NCBI RefSeq assembly: GCF_021026295.1
Contig: NZ_JAJNDA010000009.1
Location: 124,001-188,000, forward strand
Source of the DNA: Actinomycetospora soli
GTDB lineage: Bacteria > Actinomycetota > Actinomycetes > Mycobacteriales > Pseudonocardiaceae
Direction: 5' to 3'
Length of the DNA: 64,000 bases
Positions 39,406 through 47,519 of this stretch are shown piece by piece. Position numbers and translations under genes: made by a program. The notes under the pieces were generated by a model, which worked only from the letters and a program-made list of their open reading frames with translations, was not told where the DNA came from and did not search any database. Within the stretch, counting starts at the first letter, position 1. Every line of letters begins with the position of its first letter.

Positions 39406-40176
39406 TCACGCCGGCCACACCGGCGCCCGCTTGCCGACGAACGACGCGACGCCCTCCCGGCCCTCCGCCGACAGCCCGCGGTCGCCGATCGACTTCGCCT
39501 CGACCTCGAAGTGGCTGTCGGTGAGCACGCCGCCCGCCGCGTGCACCAGCTTCTTGGTCGCCGCCAGGGCCTGCGGCGGCCCACCCGCGATCGTCGCGCT
39601 GATCGCCGCGACCTCGGCGTGCAGCGACTCGTCGGGCACCACCCGCGAGGCCAGCCCCGCCGTCAGGGCCTCCGCGGCGCCCATCGGCCGGTTCGTGAGG
39701 AACATGTCGAGCGCGCGGGCGCGGCCCACGGCCGCGGGCAGGGTCGCGGTCATCCCGCCGTCGGGGGTCAGCCCGATCGCGGTGTACGCCGGGCGCAGGC
39801 GCGCGCCCTCGGCGAGCACGATCACGTCGCCGGTGAGCACGAGCGACAGCCCGATCCCGGCGGCCCAGCCCTGCACCCCGATCACCACCGGGACCGCGAG
39901 GTCGAGGAGCAGCCGCTGGCAGGCGTGGAAGTCGTCGGCCAGGGCGGACAGCGACGAGTCCGGGTTCGCCGCGAAGCCGCGCACGTCGCCGCCCACGCAG
40001 AAGTTCGGCCCCTCGGCGACGATCTCGACGACCCGTGCGCCCTGCGCCGGGCCCGCGAGCGCCGCCCGGAACTGGGCGCCGAACTCGAAGTCGACCGCGT
40101 TGTGTCCCGCCCCGTTGGCCAGGACCAGCCGCACGACCCCGTCGGACTCCTCGACCCGCACCCGCACGTCCGCCAC
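39406..40176 (-). CDS. enoyl-CoA hydratase/isomerase family protein
   Basis: The 256-residue crotonase-fold protein: VRLVLANGAGHNAVDFEFG, then EGPNFCVGGDVRGFAANPD (oxyanion hole) and VQGWAAGIGLSLVLTGDVIVLAEGARLRPAYTAIGLTPDGG. The second acid usually found near IGLTPDGG is Asp here. It should hydrate enoyl-CoA or isomerise a CoA thioester; exact substrate unknown. GTG 40176 chosen because GAGGAGGAG stands 4 bp upstream. Divergent from the dienelactone hydrolase gene, 76 bp apart. Confidence 0.85.
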   Translation of the reverse strand: MADVRVRVEESDGVVRLVLANGAGHNAVDFEFGAQFRAALAGPAQGARVVEIVAEGPNFCVGGDVRGFAANPDSSLSALADDFHACQRLLLDLAVPVVIGVQGWAAGIGLSLVLTGDVIVLAEGARLRPAYTAIGLTPDGGMTATLPAAVGRARALDMFLTNRPMGAAEALTAGLASRVVPDESLHAEVAAISATIAGGPPQALAATKKLVHAAGGVLTDSHFEVEAKSIGDRGLSAEGREGVASFVGKRAPVWPA

Positions 40177-40252
40177 GAACTCCTCCTCGATCACGCGATG
40201 TCGCCGCGAGCCTGCCACGCTGGGCGCCTCGCCACGCAGAGGAGGAGACGCG

Positions 40253-40951
40253 GTGCCCGACCTGCACATCCCCGCCGCCGAGGGGTCGCACCAGGAGGCC
40301 TACCTGGCCACCCCCGCCGGGCCCGGCCCGCACCCCGGGGTCGTCGTCCTCCAGGACGCCTTCGGCATGGGGCAGAACCTGCGCGCGCACACCGACCGGC
40401 TCGCCGCGGCCGGCTACGTGGCGGTCGCGCCGCGGCTCTACACCCCGCGCGGCGGGGGCGTCCGCTGCGTCGCCGCGGTGTTCCGCGCGATGACGAGCGG
40501 CCAGGGTCCGGTGTTCGACGACATCGAGGCCGCCCGCGTCTGGCTCGCCGGCCGGGAGGACTGCACCGGTCGGATCGGCGTCATCGGCTTCTGCCAGGGC
40601 GGCGGGTTCGCGCTGCTCGCGGCCGCGCGCTACGACTTCGCGGCCTCCGCCCCGAACTACGGCCACGTCCCCACCGACGCCGAGCGCGAGCTCGAGGGCA
40701 TCTGCCCCGTCGTCGCGAGCTTCGGGGCGAAGGACGTCTCCCTGAAGGGGCACCCGGAGCGGCTGGAGGCGGCGCTGACCACGCTCGGCGTCGAGAAGGA
40801 CGTGAAGACCTACGAGGGCGCGGGCCACTCGTTCCACGAGCGGTTCTACGCCGAGAGCCTCGTCCGCCCCCTGGGCATGGGCTACGACGCCTCGGCGTCG
40901 GAGGACTCCTGGCGGCGCATCCTGACCTTCTTCGGGGAGCACCTGGCATGA
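40253..40951 (+). CDS. dienelactone hydrolase family protein
   Basis: A 232-residue alpha/beta hydrolase: GVVVLQDAFGMGQNLRAHTDRLAAAGYVAVAPRLY, then the nucleophile elbow IGFCQGGGFALL (Cys), the Asp in ASFGAKDVSLKG and His in GAGHSFHE. Dienelactone hydrolases use this Cys-Asp-His triad to open lactone rings in chloroaromatic breakdown; many homologues act on other esters. GTG start with AGGAGGAG upstream. The HAD gene overlaps its stop (ATGA). Confidence 0.87.
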   Translation: MPDLHIPAAEGSHQEAYLATPAGPGPHPGVVVLQDAFGMGQNLRAHTDRLAAAGYVAVAPRLYTPRGGGVRCVAAVFRAMTSGQGPVFDDIEAARVWLAGREDCTGRIGVIGFCQGGGFALLAAARYDFAASAPNYGHVPTDAERELEGICPVVASFGAKDVSLKGHPERLEAALTTLGVEKDVKTYEGAGHSFHERFYAESLVRPLGMGYDASASEDSWRRILTFFGEHLA

Positions 40952-41730
40952 CCGAACCCGAGCTCGACAGCTACCTCATCGACATGGACGGCGTGCTCGT
41001 CCACGAGGAGAACGCGCTCCCGGGCGCGGACGAGTTCATCCGCCGGTTGACGGAGGCGGGCAAGACCTTCCTCGTCCTCACCAACAACTCGATCTACACC
41101 CCGCGCGACCTGCGGGCGCGCCTGCACGCCAGCGGCATCGACATCCCCGTCGAGAACCTCTGGACGTCGGCTCTCGCCACCGCCCAGTTCCTCGACGACC
41201 AGCGCCCGAACGGGTCCGCGTTCGTCGTCGGGGAGGCGGGCCTGACGACGGCGCTGCACGAGATCGGCTACGTCCTCACCGAACGCGACCCGGACTACGT
41301 CGTCATCGGCGAGACCCGGACCTACTCGTTCGAGGCGATCACCCGCGCGATCCGGCTCATCGAGAAGGGCGCGCGCTACATCTGCACCAACCCCGACGCG
41401 ACCGGTCCCAGCGCCGAGGGGACCCTCCCCGCGACCGGCTCGGTGGCCGCGCTGATCACCCACGCCACCCGGAAGAAGCCCTACTTCGTCGGGAAGCCGA
41501 ACCCGCTGATGATCCGGGCCGGGCTGAACACCATCGGCGCGCACTCCGAGACCACGGCGATGATCGGCGACCGGATGGACACCGACATGGTGGCGGGCAT
41601 GGAGGCGGGGCTGCACACGATCCTCGTGCTCACCGGGGTGACCGACGAGGCCGAGCTGGACCGCTACCCCTACCGGCCCAACCAGATCGTGCAGAGCGTC
41701 GCCTCGCTGGAGGTCGGCTCGCGGGGCTGA
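40948..41730 (+). CDS. HAD-superfamily class IIA phosphatase (NagD-like)
   Basis: A 260-residue phosphatase. The nucleophile motif is LIDMDGVLVHEENALPGA, then LTNNSIYTPRDL (motif II), YFVGKPNPLMIRAGL (Lys motif) and MIGDRMDTDMVAGMEAGLHTILVLTG (motif IV). This matches the NagD/PGPase-type cap class. It dephosphorylates sugar phosphates or nucleotides. Coupled to the dienelactone hydrolase gene by an ATGA overlap. Confidence 0.88.
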   Translation: MTEPELDSYLIDMDGVLVHEENALPGADEFIRRLTEAGKTFLVLTNNSIYTPRDLRARLHASGIDIPVENLWTSALATAQFLDDQRPNGSAFVVGEAGLTTALHEIGYVLTERDPDYVVIGETRTYSFEAITRAIRLIEKGARYICTNPDATGPSAEGTLPATGSVAALITHATRKKPYFVGKPNPLMIRAGLNTIGAHSETTAMIGDRMDTDMVAGMEAGLHTILVLTGVTDEAELDRYPYRPNQIVQSVASLEVGSRG

Positions 41731-41748
41731 TCCGGGTACCCGGCGAGC

Positions 41749-42150
41749 ATGCCGGATGACTTCGAGGACCTCCCGTCGACGCTGCAGCGATCGGACGAGA
41801 AGGCCCGTGACACGTACGCGCAGGCCAAGGAGTCCGCGGAGGAGACCTACGGGAAGGGCGAGCGCGCGAGCCGGACGGCCTACGCGGCGCTGAAGCACAC
41901 CCACGAGAAGGTCGGCGACCACTGGGAGCCCAAGGAGGAGTACGGCCCCTCCGACTCCCGGGCGGAGAGCGGCGGCGCCGATCCGGACGGGAAGCCGGCG
42001 GGCGGCGTCGACGCGAACGCCAGCAAGGAGCACCTCTACGAGCGGGCCAAGGAGCTCGGCGTCGAGGGCCGCTCGACGATGGACAAGGACGAGCTCGTCG
42101 ACGCCCTGCAGAAGGCGAACGACCGGGAGACCCGGAAGGCCCGCGAGTGA
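41749..42150 (+). CDS. chaB: ChaB-domain protein with C-terminal Rho N-like domain
   Basis: A 133-residue acidic protein. Residues 1-65 match ChaB: DLPSTLQRSDEKARDTYAQAKESAEETYG, then AYAALKHTHEKVGDHWEPKEE. Residues 95-130 read KEHLYERAKELGVEGRSTMDKDELVDAL, the helix-extended-helix of the Rho N-terminal/SAP-like class that may bind nucleic acid. The combination is common in actinobacterial stress-related small proteins; the molecular role is not established. Its stop overlaps the GTG of the CPBP protease gene. Confidence 0.82.
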   Translation: MPDDFEDLPSTLQRSDEKARDTYAQAKESAEETYGKGERASRTAYAALKHTHEKVGDHWEPKEEYGPSDSRAESGGADPDGKPAGGVDANASKEHLYERAKELGVEGRSTMDKDELVDALQKANDRETRKARE

Positions 42151-42941
42151 GCGTCCCGCCCCGCGACGAGGCCTTCCCGACGACGGGTCCCACCGCATCG
42201 GGCGAGGACGCACCCGTCGTCGGGACCGGCCCGGCGGGCCTGGGCGACGCCCCGCTGCCCCCCGCCCCGACCGAGCCCGGATGGAGCCCGCGCGGCCGGC
42301 GCCTCGGGCTGCCCGAGCTCGTCGTCGCCGCGGTGGTCTACGTCGCGATCCAGGTCCTCGCGGGCTTCGCCCTCATCACCGCCACGGGGGCGCTCCCGCC
42401 CGCGCCGGTCCTGCTCGCGATCTCCGCGGTGTCGGCGTTCGGTGCGGTCGCGGTGGCCCTCGCGCTCCGGGTCCGCTCGCTCGCGGCCCTCGGGATGCGC
42501 CGGGTGCCGTGGCGCACGGTGGGCCTCGCGGTGCTGCTCGGGCTGGCCGTCTGGCTCGTGTCGCGCGTGCTGATCGTCGTGTACGTGTCGGTCACCGGGG
42601 ACCTCACCGACCCGCAGGCGGCGCTCACCCAGTTCTCCGGCGGGCTCGCCGCGGCGCTGGTCGTGGCGCTCGGCGGTCTCGCGGTGCCGCTGGGGGAGGA
42701 GCTGCTGTTCCGGGGGATCGGCTACGGCTCGCTGCGCCGCTTCGGCCGGGTGGCCGCGACGGTCGTGTCGTCGCTGGTCTTCGCGATCGCGCACGGGTTC
42801 AACGTCGTGTTCCTCGCCGTGCTCGTCCTGGCCGTGCTCAACGCCGTCCTCTACGAGCGCACGCGGTCGATCTGGCCGTGCTTCGTCACGCACGCGACGT
42901 TCAACCTGACGTCGTTCGCCCTGCTGCTGATCGCGCTGTAG
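42147..42941 (+). CDS. CPBP-family intramembrane metalloprotease
   Basis: A 264-residue membrane protein with about seven helices. The CPBP (Abi/CAAX) signature is present: PLGEELLFRGIGYGSLRR (EExxxR) and FAIAHGFNVVFLAVL, then FVTHATFNL, the second His motif. Such proteins cleave prenylated or bacteriocin-like peptides or signal peptides in the membrane. The N-terminal 45 residues are soluble and Pro-rich. GTG start in GTGA overlap. Confidence 0.87.
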   Translation: MSVPPRDEAFPTTGPTASGEDAPVVGTGPAGLGDAPLPPAPTEPGWSPRGRRLGLPELVVAAVVYVAIQVLAGFALITATGALPPAPVLLAISAVSAFGAVAVALALRVRSLAALGMRRVPWRTVGLAVLLGLAVWLVSRVLIVVYVSVTGDLTDPQAALTQFSGGLAAALVVALGGLAVPLGEELLFRGIGYGSLRRFGRVAATVVSSLVFAIAHGFNVVFLAVLVLAVLNAVLYERTRSIWPCFVTHATFNLTSFALLLIAL

Positions 42942-42955
42942 GGGCGCCCGGGCTC

Positions 42956-43034
42956 GTCAGCGGTGGCCCACGGCTGACACCTGACGTCAGGATCGCGCCA
43001 CGGCCACGGCCACGGCCACGGCCACGGCCACGGC
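42956..43034. repeat. F3 palindrome and hexamer tandem repeat before the aldehyde dehydrogenase gene
   Basis: An F3 dyad GTCAGCGGTGG...CACGGCTGAC lies at 42956-42978. A tandem array of six GCCACG hexamers (42997-43032) follows. This is the non-coding stretch between two co-directional genes; no further gene is seen in it. Confidence 0.75.
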
Positions 43035-43113
43035 GCCGGGCGGGCACCACGGGTGGGGCGGGAGCTCGGTGGGCACCCCCGCCCGACCGTCCCGACACCT
43101 GCGAAGGAGCCCC

Positions 43114-44514
43114 ATGACCGCCGCCACCGCCGAGATCGAGATCCGCGACCCCGCGACCGACGAGGTGGTGGGCCGCGTCCGGCCCGCCGGTCAGGACCAG
43201 GTCGACGACGCCGTCGGCCGGGCGGTCGCCGCCGGGCGGGACTGGGCCCGGACCTCGCCTGCGGACCGGGCGGGCATGGTGAAGGACGCCGCGGCCGCGG
43301 TGCGCGGGGTCGCCGAGGAGCTCGCGAGGCTCAACGAGACCGAGACCGGACGCCCGTTCGAGGACGGGCTCGGCGGCGTCCTCGCCGCGGCGGGCACGCT
43401 GGAGCAGTACGCCGAGCTGGGCCCCCTGCACCGCGGCCGCTCGCTGCAGGGCGACTGGTCGGCCACCGACCTCATGGTCCCCGGCCCCCGCGGGGTGGTC
43501 GCCGTGATCACGCCCTGGAACGACCCGGTCGCCGTGGCCGCGGGCCTCATCGGGGCGGCGCTCGTCACCGGGAACACCGTCGTGCACAAGCCCTCCGAGC
43601 GCTGCCCGCACCTCGGGCGCCGCTTCGCCGACCTCCTGGCGTCGTTCCTGCCCGACGGCGTGCTCACCGTCGTGGACGGCGCGGGACCGACCGGCGCGCT
43701 GCTCTCGTCGCACGCGGGCGTCGACGTCGTCGCGCACGTGGGGTCGATCGCGGCCGGGCGGGCGATCGCCGAGGCCGCCGCGGCGACCGGGGCGAAGGTG
43801 CTGCTGGAGAACGGCGGCAACGACGCGCTCATCGTCGACGACGGGGTCGATCCGGTGTGGGCGGCCGGCCAGGTGGCGCTCGGCTCCTACGCCAACGGCG
43901 GCCAGGTCTGCGTCTCGGTCGAGCGCGTGTACTGCCACGCCGCCGTCGCCGAGGAGTTCCTCGCGGCGCTGGCCGAGGAGGCCACGCGGTGGGTGTACCG
44001 GCCCGCCGCCGAGGGCGAGAAGGCGCTGGGACCCCTGGTCGACCGGCGGCAGCGCGAGCACGTCCACAGCCAGGTCGCGGAGGCGCTCGCGAGCGGTGCG
44101 GTCGCCCACGTCGGCGGGGCGGTGCCCGACGGCGCCGGCGCGTTCTACCCGGCGACCGTGCTCTCGGGGTGCACCCCCGACATGCGGATCCTCCGCGAGG
44201 AGACGTTCGGGCCCGTCGTGCCGGTGCGCGTGGTCGACTCGTTCGAGCAGGCGCTGGCCGAGGCGATCGACGACCCGCACGGGCTCGCGGCCACCGTGCT
44301 CACCCCGGACATGGCGCACGCGCAGGAGGCGTGGCGGGCCCTGCCGGTCGGCACCGTGAAGATCAACGCCGCCTTCGGGGGCGCTCCGGGCGGTGCGGCG
44401 CAGCCGCGCGGGCTCTCGGGCGCGGGCTTCGGGTACGGCCCGGAGCTGCTCGACGAGATGACCACGACGAAGGTCGTGCACATCGAGCCGTGCCCGCCGC
44501 GCGACGATCGGTAG
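43114..44514 (+). CDS. NAD(P)-dependent aldehyde dehydrogenase
   Basis: A 466-residue ALDH. Motifs: VAVITPWNDPVAV, HKPSERCPHLG (cofactor), the glutamate motif LLENGGNDALIVDD, catalytic Cys in YANGGQVCVSVERVY, and EETFGPVVPV. It oxidises an aldehyde to an acid, substrate unknown. The usual ELGG motif reads ENGG. I chose ATG 43114 with GAAGGAG 7 bp upstream; the frame also opens at 43069, but that leader is not family-like. It is 15 kb from the diol dehydratase operon, so it is not obviously its partner. Confidence 0.88.
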   Translation: MTAATAEIEIRDPATDEVVGRVRPAGQDQVDDAVGRAVAAGRDWARTSPADRAGMVKDAAAAVRGVAEELARLNETETGRPFEDGLGGVLAAAGTLEQYAELGPLHRGRSLQGDWSATDLMVPGPRGVVAVITPWNDPVAVAAGLIGAALVTGNTVVHKPSERCPHLGRRFADLLASFLPDGVLTVVDGAGPTGALLSSHAGVDVVAHVGSIAAGRAIAEAAAATGAKVLLENGGNDALIVDDGVDPVWAAGQVALGSYANGGQVCVSVERVYCHAAVAEEFLAALAEEATRWVYRPAAEGEKALGPLVDRRQREHVHSQVAEALASGAVAHVGGAVPDGAGAFYPATVLSGCTPDMRILREETFGPVVPVRVVDSFEQALAEAIDDPHGLAATVLTPDMAHAQEAWRALPVGTVKINAAFGGAPGGAAQPRGLSGAGFGYGPELLDEMTTTKVVHIEPCPPRDDR

Positions 44515-44520
44515 TCGCGC

Positions 44521-44572
44521 ATCACCCAGCGTGGTGATCGGGTTGAGACCCGTCACCCCTGATCGGGTGATC
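44521..44572. promoter_or_regulatory. inverted and direct repeats before the Pro-rich membrane protein
   Basis: ATCACC / GGTGAT (44521-44538) is a 6-bp dyad, and GATCGGGT occurs twice (44537 and 44561), the second running into GTGATC. All lie within 65 bp of the next start. Possibly an operator; weak evidence. Confidence 0.35.
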
Positions 44573-44585
44573 TCGTTACGCCGAC

Positions 44586-45167
44586 GTGATGTCTCAGCCA
44601 CCCGCCGGTCCCCCGTCGGCGCCCGAGTCGGAGACCGCGCTCATCCGGCCGACCCCGCGCCGGCGGTCGCGGGCCGGGCGCGGGCCGGGGATCCAGCCGG
44701 CGCACTCGCTGCTGGCGTTCGTGGTGTCCGCGACGGCCGCGCTCGGCGTGGTCGTCGCGACCGGCGTGGCGCCGGTGACGAGCCTGGCGGCGATGGCCGG
44801 GGTGGCGACCGTCCCGGCGGGGTCGTCGGTCGCGGGGGTGCCCGACGCTCCGGTGCTGCCGGTGCTCGGCCCGGCGCCGTCCTCGGTGGACGAGGAGACC
44901 GTGGTCGCGGAGCCCACGACCACCACGGTCGCGCCGCCCGTGCGCTCCACGGTGGGGCGCCCGGTGCTCCCGGTGCGTCCGCCCGCGGCCGTGCCGCCGG
45001 CCCCACAGGCCCCGCCGGAGCAGGCCCCGCCGGAGCAGGACCCGCCGCAGGAGCCGCAGCCGACGACGACGACGGACCCGGCGCCCTCCGACCCGCCGTC
45101 GCAGGACCCCGAGCCCGCGCCGGACCCGCCGGGGACGTCGACGACGCCCGGCGAGCCCCGGCGCTGA
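44586..45167 (+). CDS. proline/threonine-rich single-pass membrane protein, unknown
   Basis: A 193-residue protein. A basic cytoplasmic N-terminus (RPTPRRRSRAGRGPGI) is followed by one membrane helix (SLLAFVVSATAALGVVVATGV), then about 110 low-complexity residues rich in Pro, Thr, Glu and Val, with repeats of APPEQ/DPP and TTTT. This looks like a cell-wall-spanning stalk without a folded domain. Coding is supported by the codon pattern and a clear helix; function unknown. GTG 44586 and ATG 44589 are adjacent possible starts. Confidence 0.65.
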   Translation: MMSQPPAGPPSAPESETALIRPTPRRRSRAGRGPGIQPAHSLLAFVVSATAALGVVVATGVAPVTSLAAMAGVATVPAGSSVAGVPDAPVLPVLGPAPSSVDEETVVAEPTTTTVAPPVRSTVGRPVLPVRPPAAVPPAPQAPPEQAPPEQDPPQEPQPTTTTDPAPSDPPSQDPEPAPDPPGTSTTPGEPRR

Positions 45168-45180
45168 ACTCCCGGCCGCC

Positions 45181-45627
45181 TCAGCGCATCAGTTCCACGA
45201 GGTCACCCGGCAACTGCTCGAGGGTGCGGTCGACGTCGGACTCGGGCAGCCACTCGCGCAGCAGGCGCAGGACCTGCTCCACCTGACGCCCGACCTCCTC
45301 GGCGTCCACCGAGTGCACCGCGCCGCTCACGGCGTCGACGAACTCGGCGCGCCCGACCGAGCGGGCCTGGTCGTCGGACGGCCGCTGCGCGCGCAGTTCC
45401 GCCGACAGCTCCGGCGGCAGGCTGATCGTGAGGTCCTGGGCGAGTCCGGCGCTCACGACCTTGCCGAACTCGTTCAGCGTCGCGCGGGTGAGCACCTCGG
45501 CCTCGCTCTCGGTGTCGAGCCCGAGTCGGCGCTGCACCTGGCCGGTGAACGCGGAGAGGGTGGCGCTCGAGCGCGCGGGGTTCGGGTCGTTCGGGTTCGG
45601 GTCGTCCTGCAGGGGCGGGGTGGTCAT
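45181..45627 (-). CDS. DUF2267-family protein
   Basis: A 148-residue acidic protein with FTGQVQRRLGLDTESEAEVLTRATLNEFGKVVSAGLAQDLTISLPPEL, the DUF2267 pattern, and a C-terminal helical repeat ending EWLPESDVDRTLEQLPGDLVELM. The family is cytoplasmic and often stress-associated; its biochemical role is unknown. The N-terminal DDPNPNDPNPARSS is low complexity. It ends 13 bp from the convergent Pro-rich gene. Confidence 0.78.
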   Translation of the reverse strand: MTTPPLQDDPNPNDPNPARSSATLSAFTGQVQRRLGLDTESEAEVLTRATLNEFGKVVSAGLAQDLTISLPPELSAELRAQRPSDDQARSVGRAEFVDAVSGAVHSVDAEEVGRQVEQVLRLLREWLPESDVDRTLEQLPGDLVELMR

Positions 45628-45654
45628 GGTGTCGACTCCCCGCTGGGGAGCCGA

Positions 45655-45948
45655 TCAGAAACCCTCCTCGGCCGCGCGGTCGACGCCGGCCGTCCAGCGG
45701 GCCCGGCGGTCGTCCGCGGACTGCTCCCACCAGGGATCCCCACGCTCGCCGAGCGCGGTCTTCGCGGCGTGGACCCGGTCACGCGCGGCCCGCTCGGCGG
45801 TCGGGTCGTCGGCCTTCTTCGCCCGCCCCACGTCCCGCCGGGCGGCCATCAGCCAGCGGCGCAGCCGGGCCGCGTCCTCCTCCGGGATAGCCGGGTCGGT
45901 GGCGCGCCAGCGGCGGCCGTCGATGACGATGAACCGGGGCTCCGCCAT
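45655..45948 (-). CDS. small conserved basic/acidic protein, unknown
   Basis: A 97-residue protein: FIVIDGRRWRATDPAIPEED, RLRRWLMAARRDVGRAKKAD and GERGDPWWEQSADDRRARW. The pattern (short N-terminal strand, charged helix, WWE motif) recurs in actinobacterial small proteins without known function. ATG start. Co-directional with the DUF2267 gene 28 bp downstream, so perhaps one stress-related unit. Confidence 0.7.
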   Translation of the reverse strand: MAEPRFIVIDGRRWRATDPAIPEEDAARLRRWLMAARRDVGRAKKADDPTAERAARDRVHAAKTALGERGDPWWEQSADDRRARWTAGVDRAAEEGF

Positions 45949-45965
45949 GTGAGCAGCTCCCGTGC

Positions 45966-46991
45966 CTAGACCGACGGACGGTGCGCACGAGGCGGAGCCA
46001 CCCGGCCCACCGCGTCGACCACCCGCTCCGGGTCGATGTCGAGGCACTCCTGGTCGAACGGGCAGACGAGCTGCCGGCAGGGCGAGCAGCTCACCGGGCG
46101 GGTCAGCACCTCGGCCGGCACGGACCGCGGCGCGTACTGCCCGACCTCCTCCGTCCCCGCGAACAGCTCCACGACCGGGGTCCCGACGGCGTCGGCCAGG
46201 TGGGCGCCGCCGGAGTTGTTCACGACGACCGCGTCCGCGTCCGACACGAGCGCCGCGAGCCCGGGGAGGTCGAGCACGCCGACCATCGGGACGGCCCCCG
46301 GCACGTCGGCGGCGGCGCGGCCGACGAGGTCGGCCTCCTTCGCCGTCCCGGTGACCACCACGGTCCAGCCGCGGGCGGCGAGCCCGCGACCCGCCGTCGC
46401 GAACCGCTCGGGGGACCAGCGCCGGGAGGAGCAGCTCGCCCCGGGGGCGACGACCACGTAGCGGCCCGCGGGACGCGCGCCGGACGGGCCGGGGACGGTG
46501 ACGGCGAGGTCGGTGCCGCGGGACGGCACGCCCACGGCGGCGAGCACGGCCAGGGCCCGGTCGACCTGGTGGCCGTCGTCGGGCGGGGCCGGGACCCAGT
46601 GGGTCAGCCCGTCGCCGCCGAACTCCTTGCTGGTGCCCACGCGCACGCCGATCCCCGCGCGGCGGCACAGCGCGGCGGCGGGCCAGGGCGACTGGGAGAA
46701 CGAGGTGAGGACGACGGCCGCGTCGTAGTCCCGCACGGCGAGCGTCGCCACCAGGTCGGCGTCGGGGTCGGGGTCCTCGGCCGCCGCCACCGACGGCAGG
46801 CGCTGCCAGGACACCGAGGCGACCACCACGTCGTCGAGCTCGTCGATCAGCGGGGCGACCGCCGCACCGGCCGGCGAGGCGAGCAGGTCGATCCGCGCCT
46901 GCGGGGCCGCGGCGCGCAGCGCCCGCAGGGCGGGCACCGTCATGATCACGTCGCCCACGTTGTCGGGCCGCACCACGAGGATGCGTGCCAT
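45966..46991 (-). CDS. glycosyltransferase family 9 (heptosyltransferase-like)
   Basis: A 341-residue GT9 protein: MARILVVRPDNVGDVIMTVPALRAL at the N-terminus, APGASCSSRRWSPERFA (donor-binding), VVVNNSGGAHLADAVGTPVVELFAG (nucleotide-sugar pocket) and a C-terminal cysteine cluster SCSPCRQLVCPFDQECL. GT9 enzymes add heptose or related sugars; in Gram-positives they build surface glycans. ATG 46991 is chosen because the family begins with this strand; a GTG at 47075 would add 28 Pro-rich residues. Divergent from the glycine-rich protein gene. Confidence 0.85.
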   Translation of the reverse strand: MARILVVRPDNVGDVIMTVPALRALRAAAPQARIDLLASPAGAAVAPLIDELDDVVVASVSWQRLPSVAAAEDPDPDADLVATLAVRDYDAAVVLTSFSQSPWPAAALCRRAGIGVRVGTSKEFGGDGLTHWVPAPPDDGHQVDRALAVLAAVGVPSRGTDLAVTVPGPSGARPAGRYVVVAPGASCSSRRWSPERFATAGRGLAARGWTVVVTGTAKEADLVGRAAADVPGAVPMVGVLDLPGLAALVSDADAVVVNNSGGAHLADAVGTPVVELFAGTEEVGQYAPRSVPAEVLTRPVSCSPCRQLVCPFDQECLDIDPERVVDAVGRVAPPRAHRPSV

Positions 46992-47519
46992 CGCCGTCCA
47001 GTCCGGGTCGTCGATCCCGGGACGGTGGGCCGCCGGGTGGGCGGGCAGGGGCAGCAGGGACGGCGGGGACGTCACGAGGTGCAGGTACCCGCCGCGCCCG
47101 GGGCCACGCGACGTGTTCCCGGGAGCGAATCGCCCGTTCGGGGAGCAACGGTTCGGTCACGGCCGTAGCGCGCTGGTCCGAACGGACCACATAGTCGCTG
47201 CCCCCCGTCACCGACCGACGGCGGGGAGCCATCACCGGGCCCGACCACCCGGGCGTGTCCACGCGGGGACGCGCTGCGGTCCGCGCCCGCCACGACCGGG
47301 GAGGACACCAGTCGTCGACCTCGCGGCACGTTTCCGGACATCGCTCGATCGAGGAGACGGATCGCGTAGCGGACTGCTCCGTCCGGACGACACACCTGAT
47401 GCCGCTGCGTTACCGGTCGACCACGAACCGTGCTCGACCGCCGCGAGGCGTGTCCGTGCGGTGACATGCCCGGCCCGCTGTTCCGAGGAAGTCCGACCGA
47501 GAACCCCTGGAGTCCCCGC
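46992..47519. other. 528-bp intergenic region between divergent surface genes
   Basis: No gene is supported here; long frames on both strands have no family signal. The stretch is less GC-rich than its surroundings around 47330-47420. It contains a perfect dyad TGGTCCG-AA-CGGACCA (47174-47189) and GTCCGGAC near 47383. It should hold the promoters of the GT9 gene and of the glycine-rich protein gene. Confidence 0.5.
47174..47189. promoter_or_regulatory. 16-bp palindrome in the glycine-rich gene leader
   Basis: TGGTCCG / CGGACCA are complementary over 7 bp with a 2-bp centre. Position: about 330 bp upstream of the glycine-rich gene and 180 bp upstream of the GT9 gene. Confidence 0.4.

Noticed and set aside
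42997-43034. CRISPR-like array
   Set aside because: Uninterrupted hexamers without spacers; a simple tandem repeat.
43114-44514. Aldehyde dehydrogenase as part of the diol dehydratase pathway
   Set aside because: It is more than 10 kb away in another transcription unit and lacks the CoA-acylating PduP character; a link is not supported.
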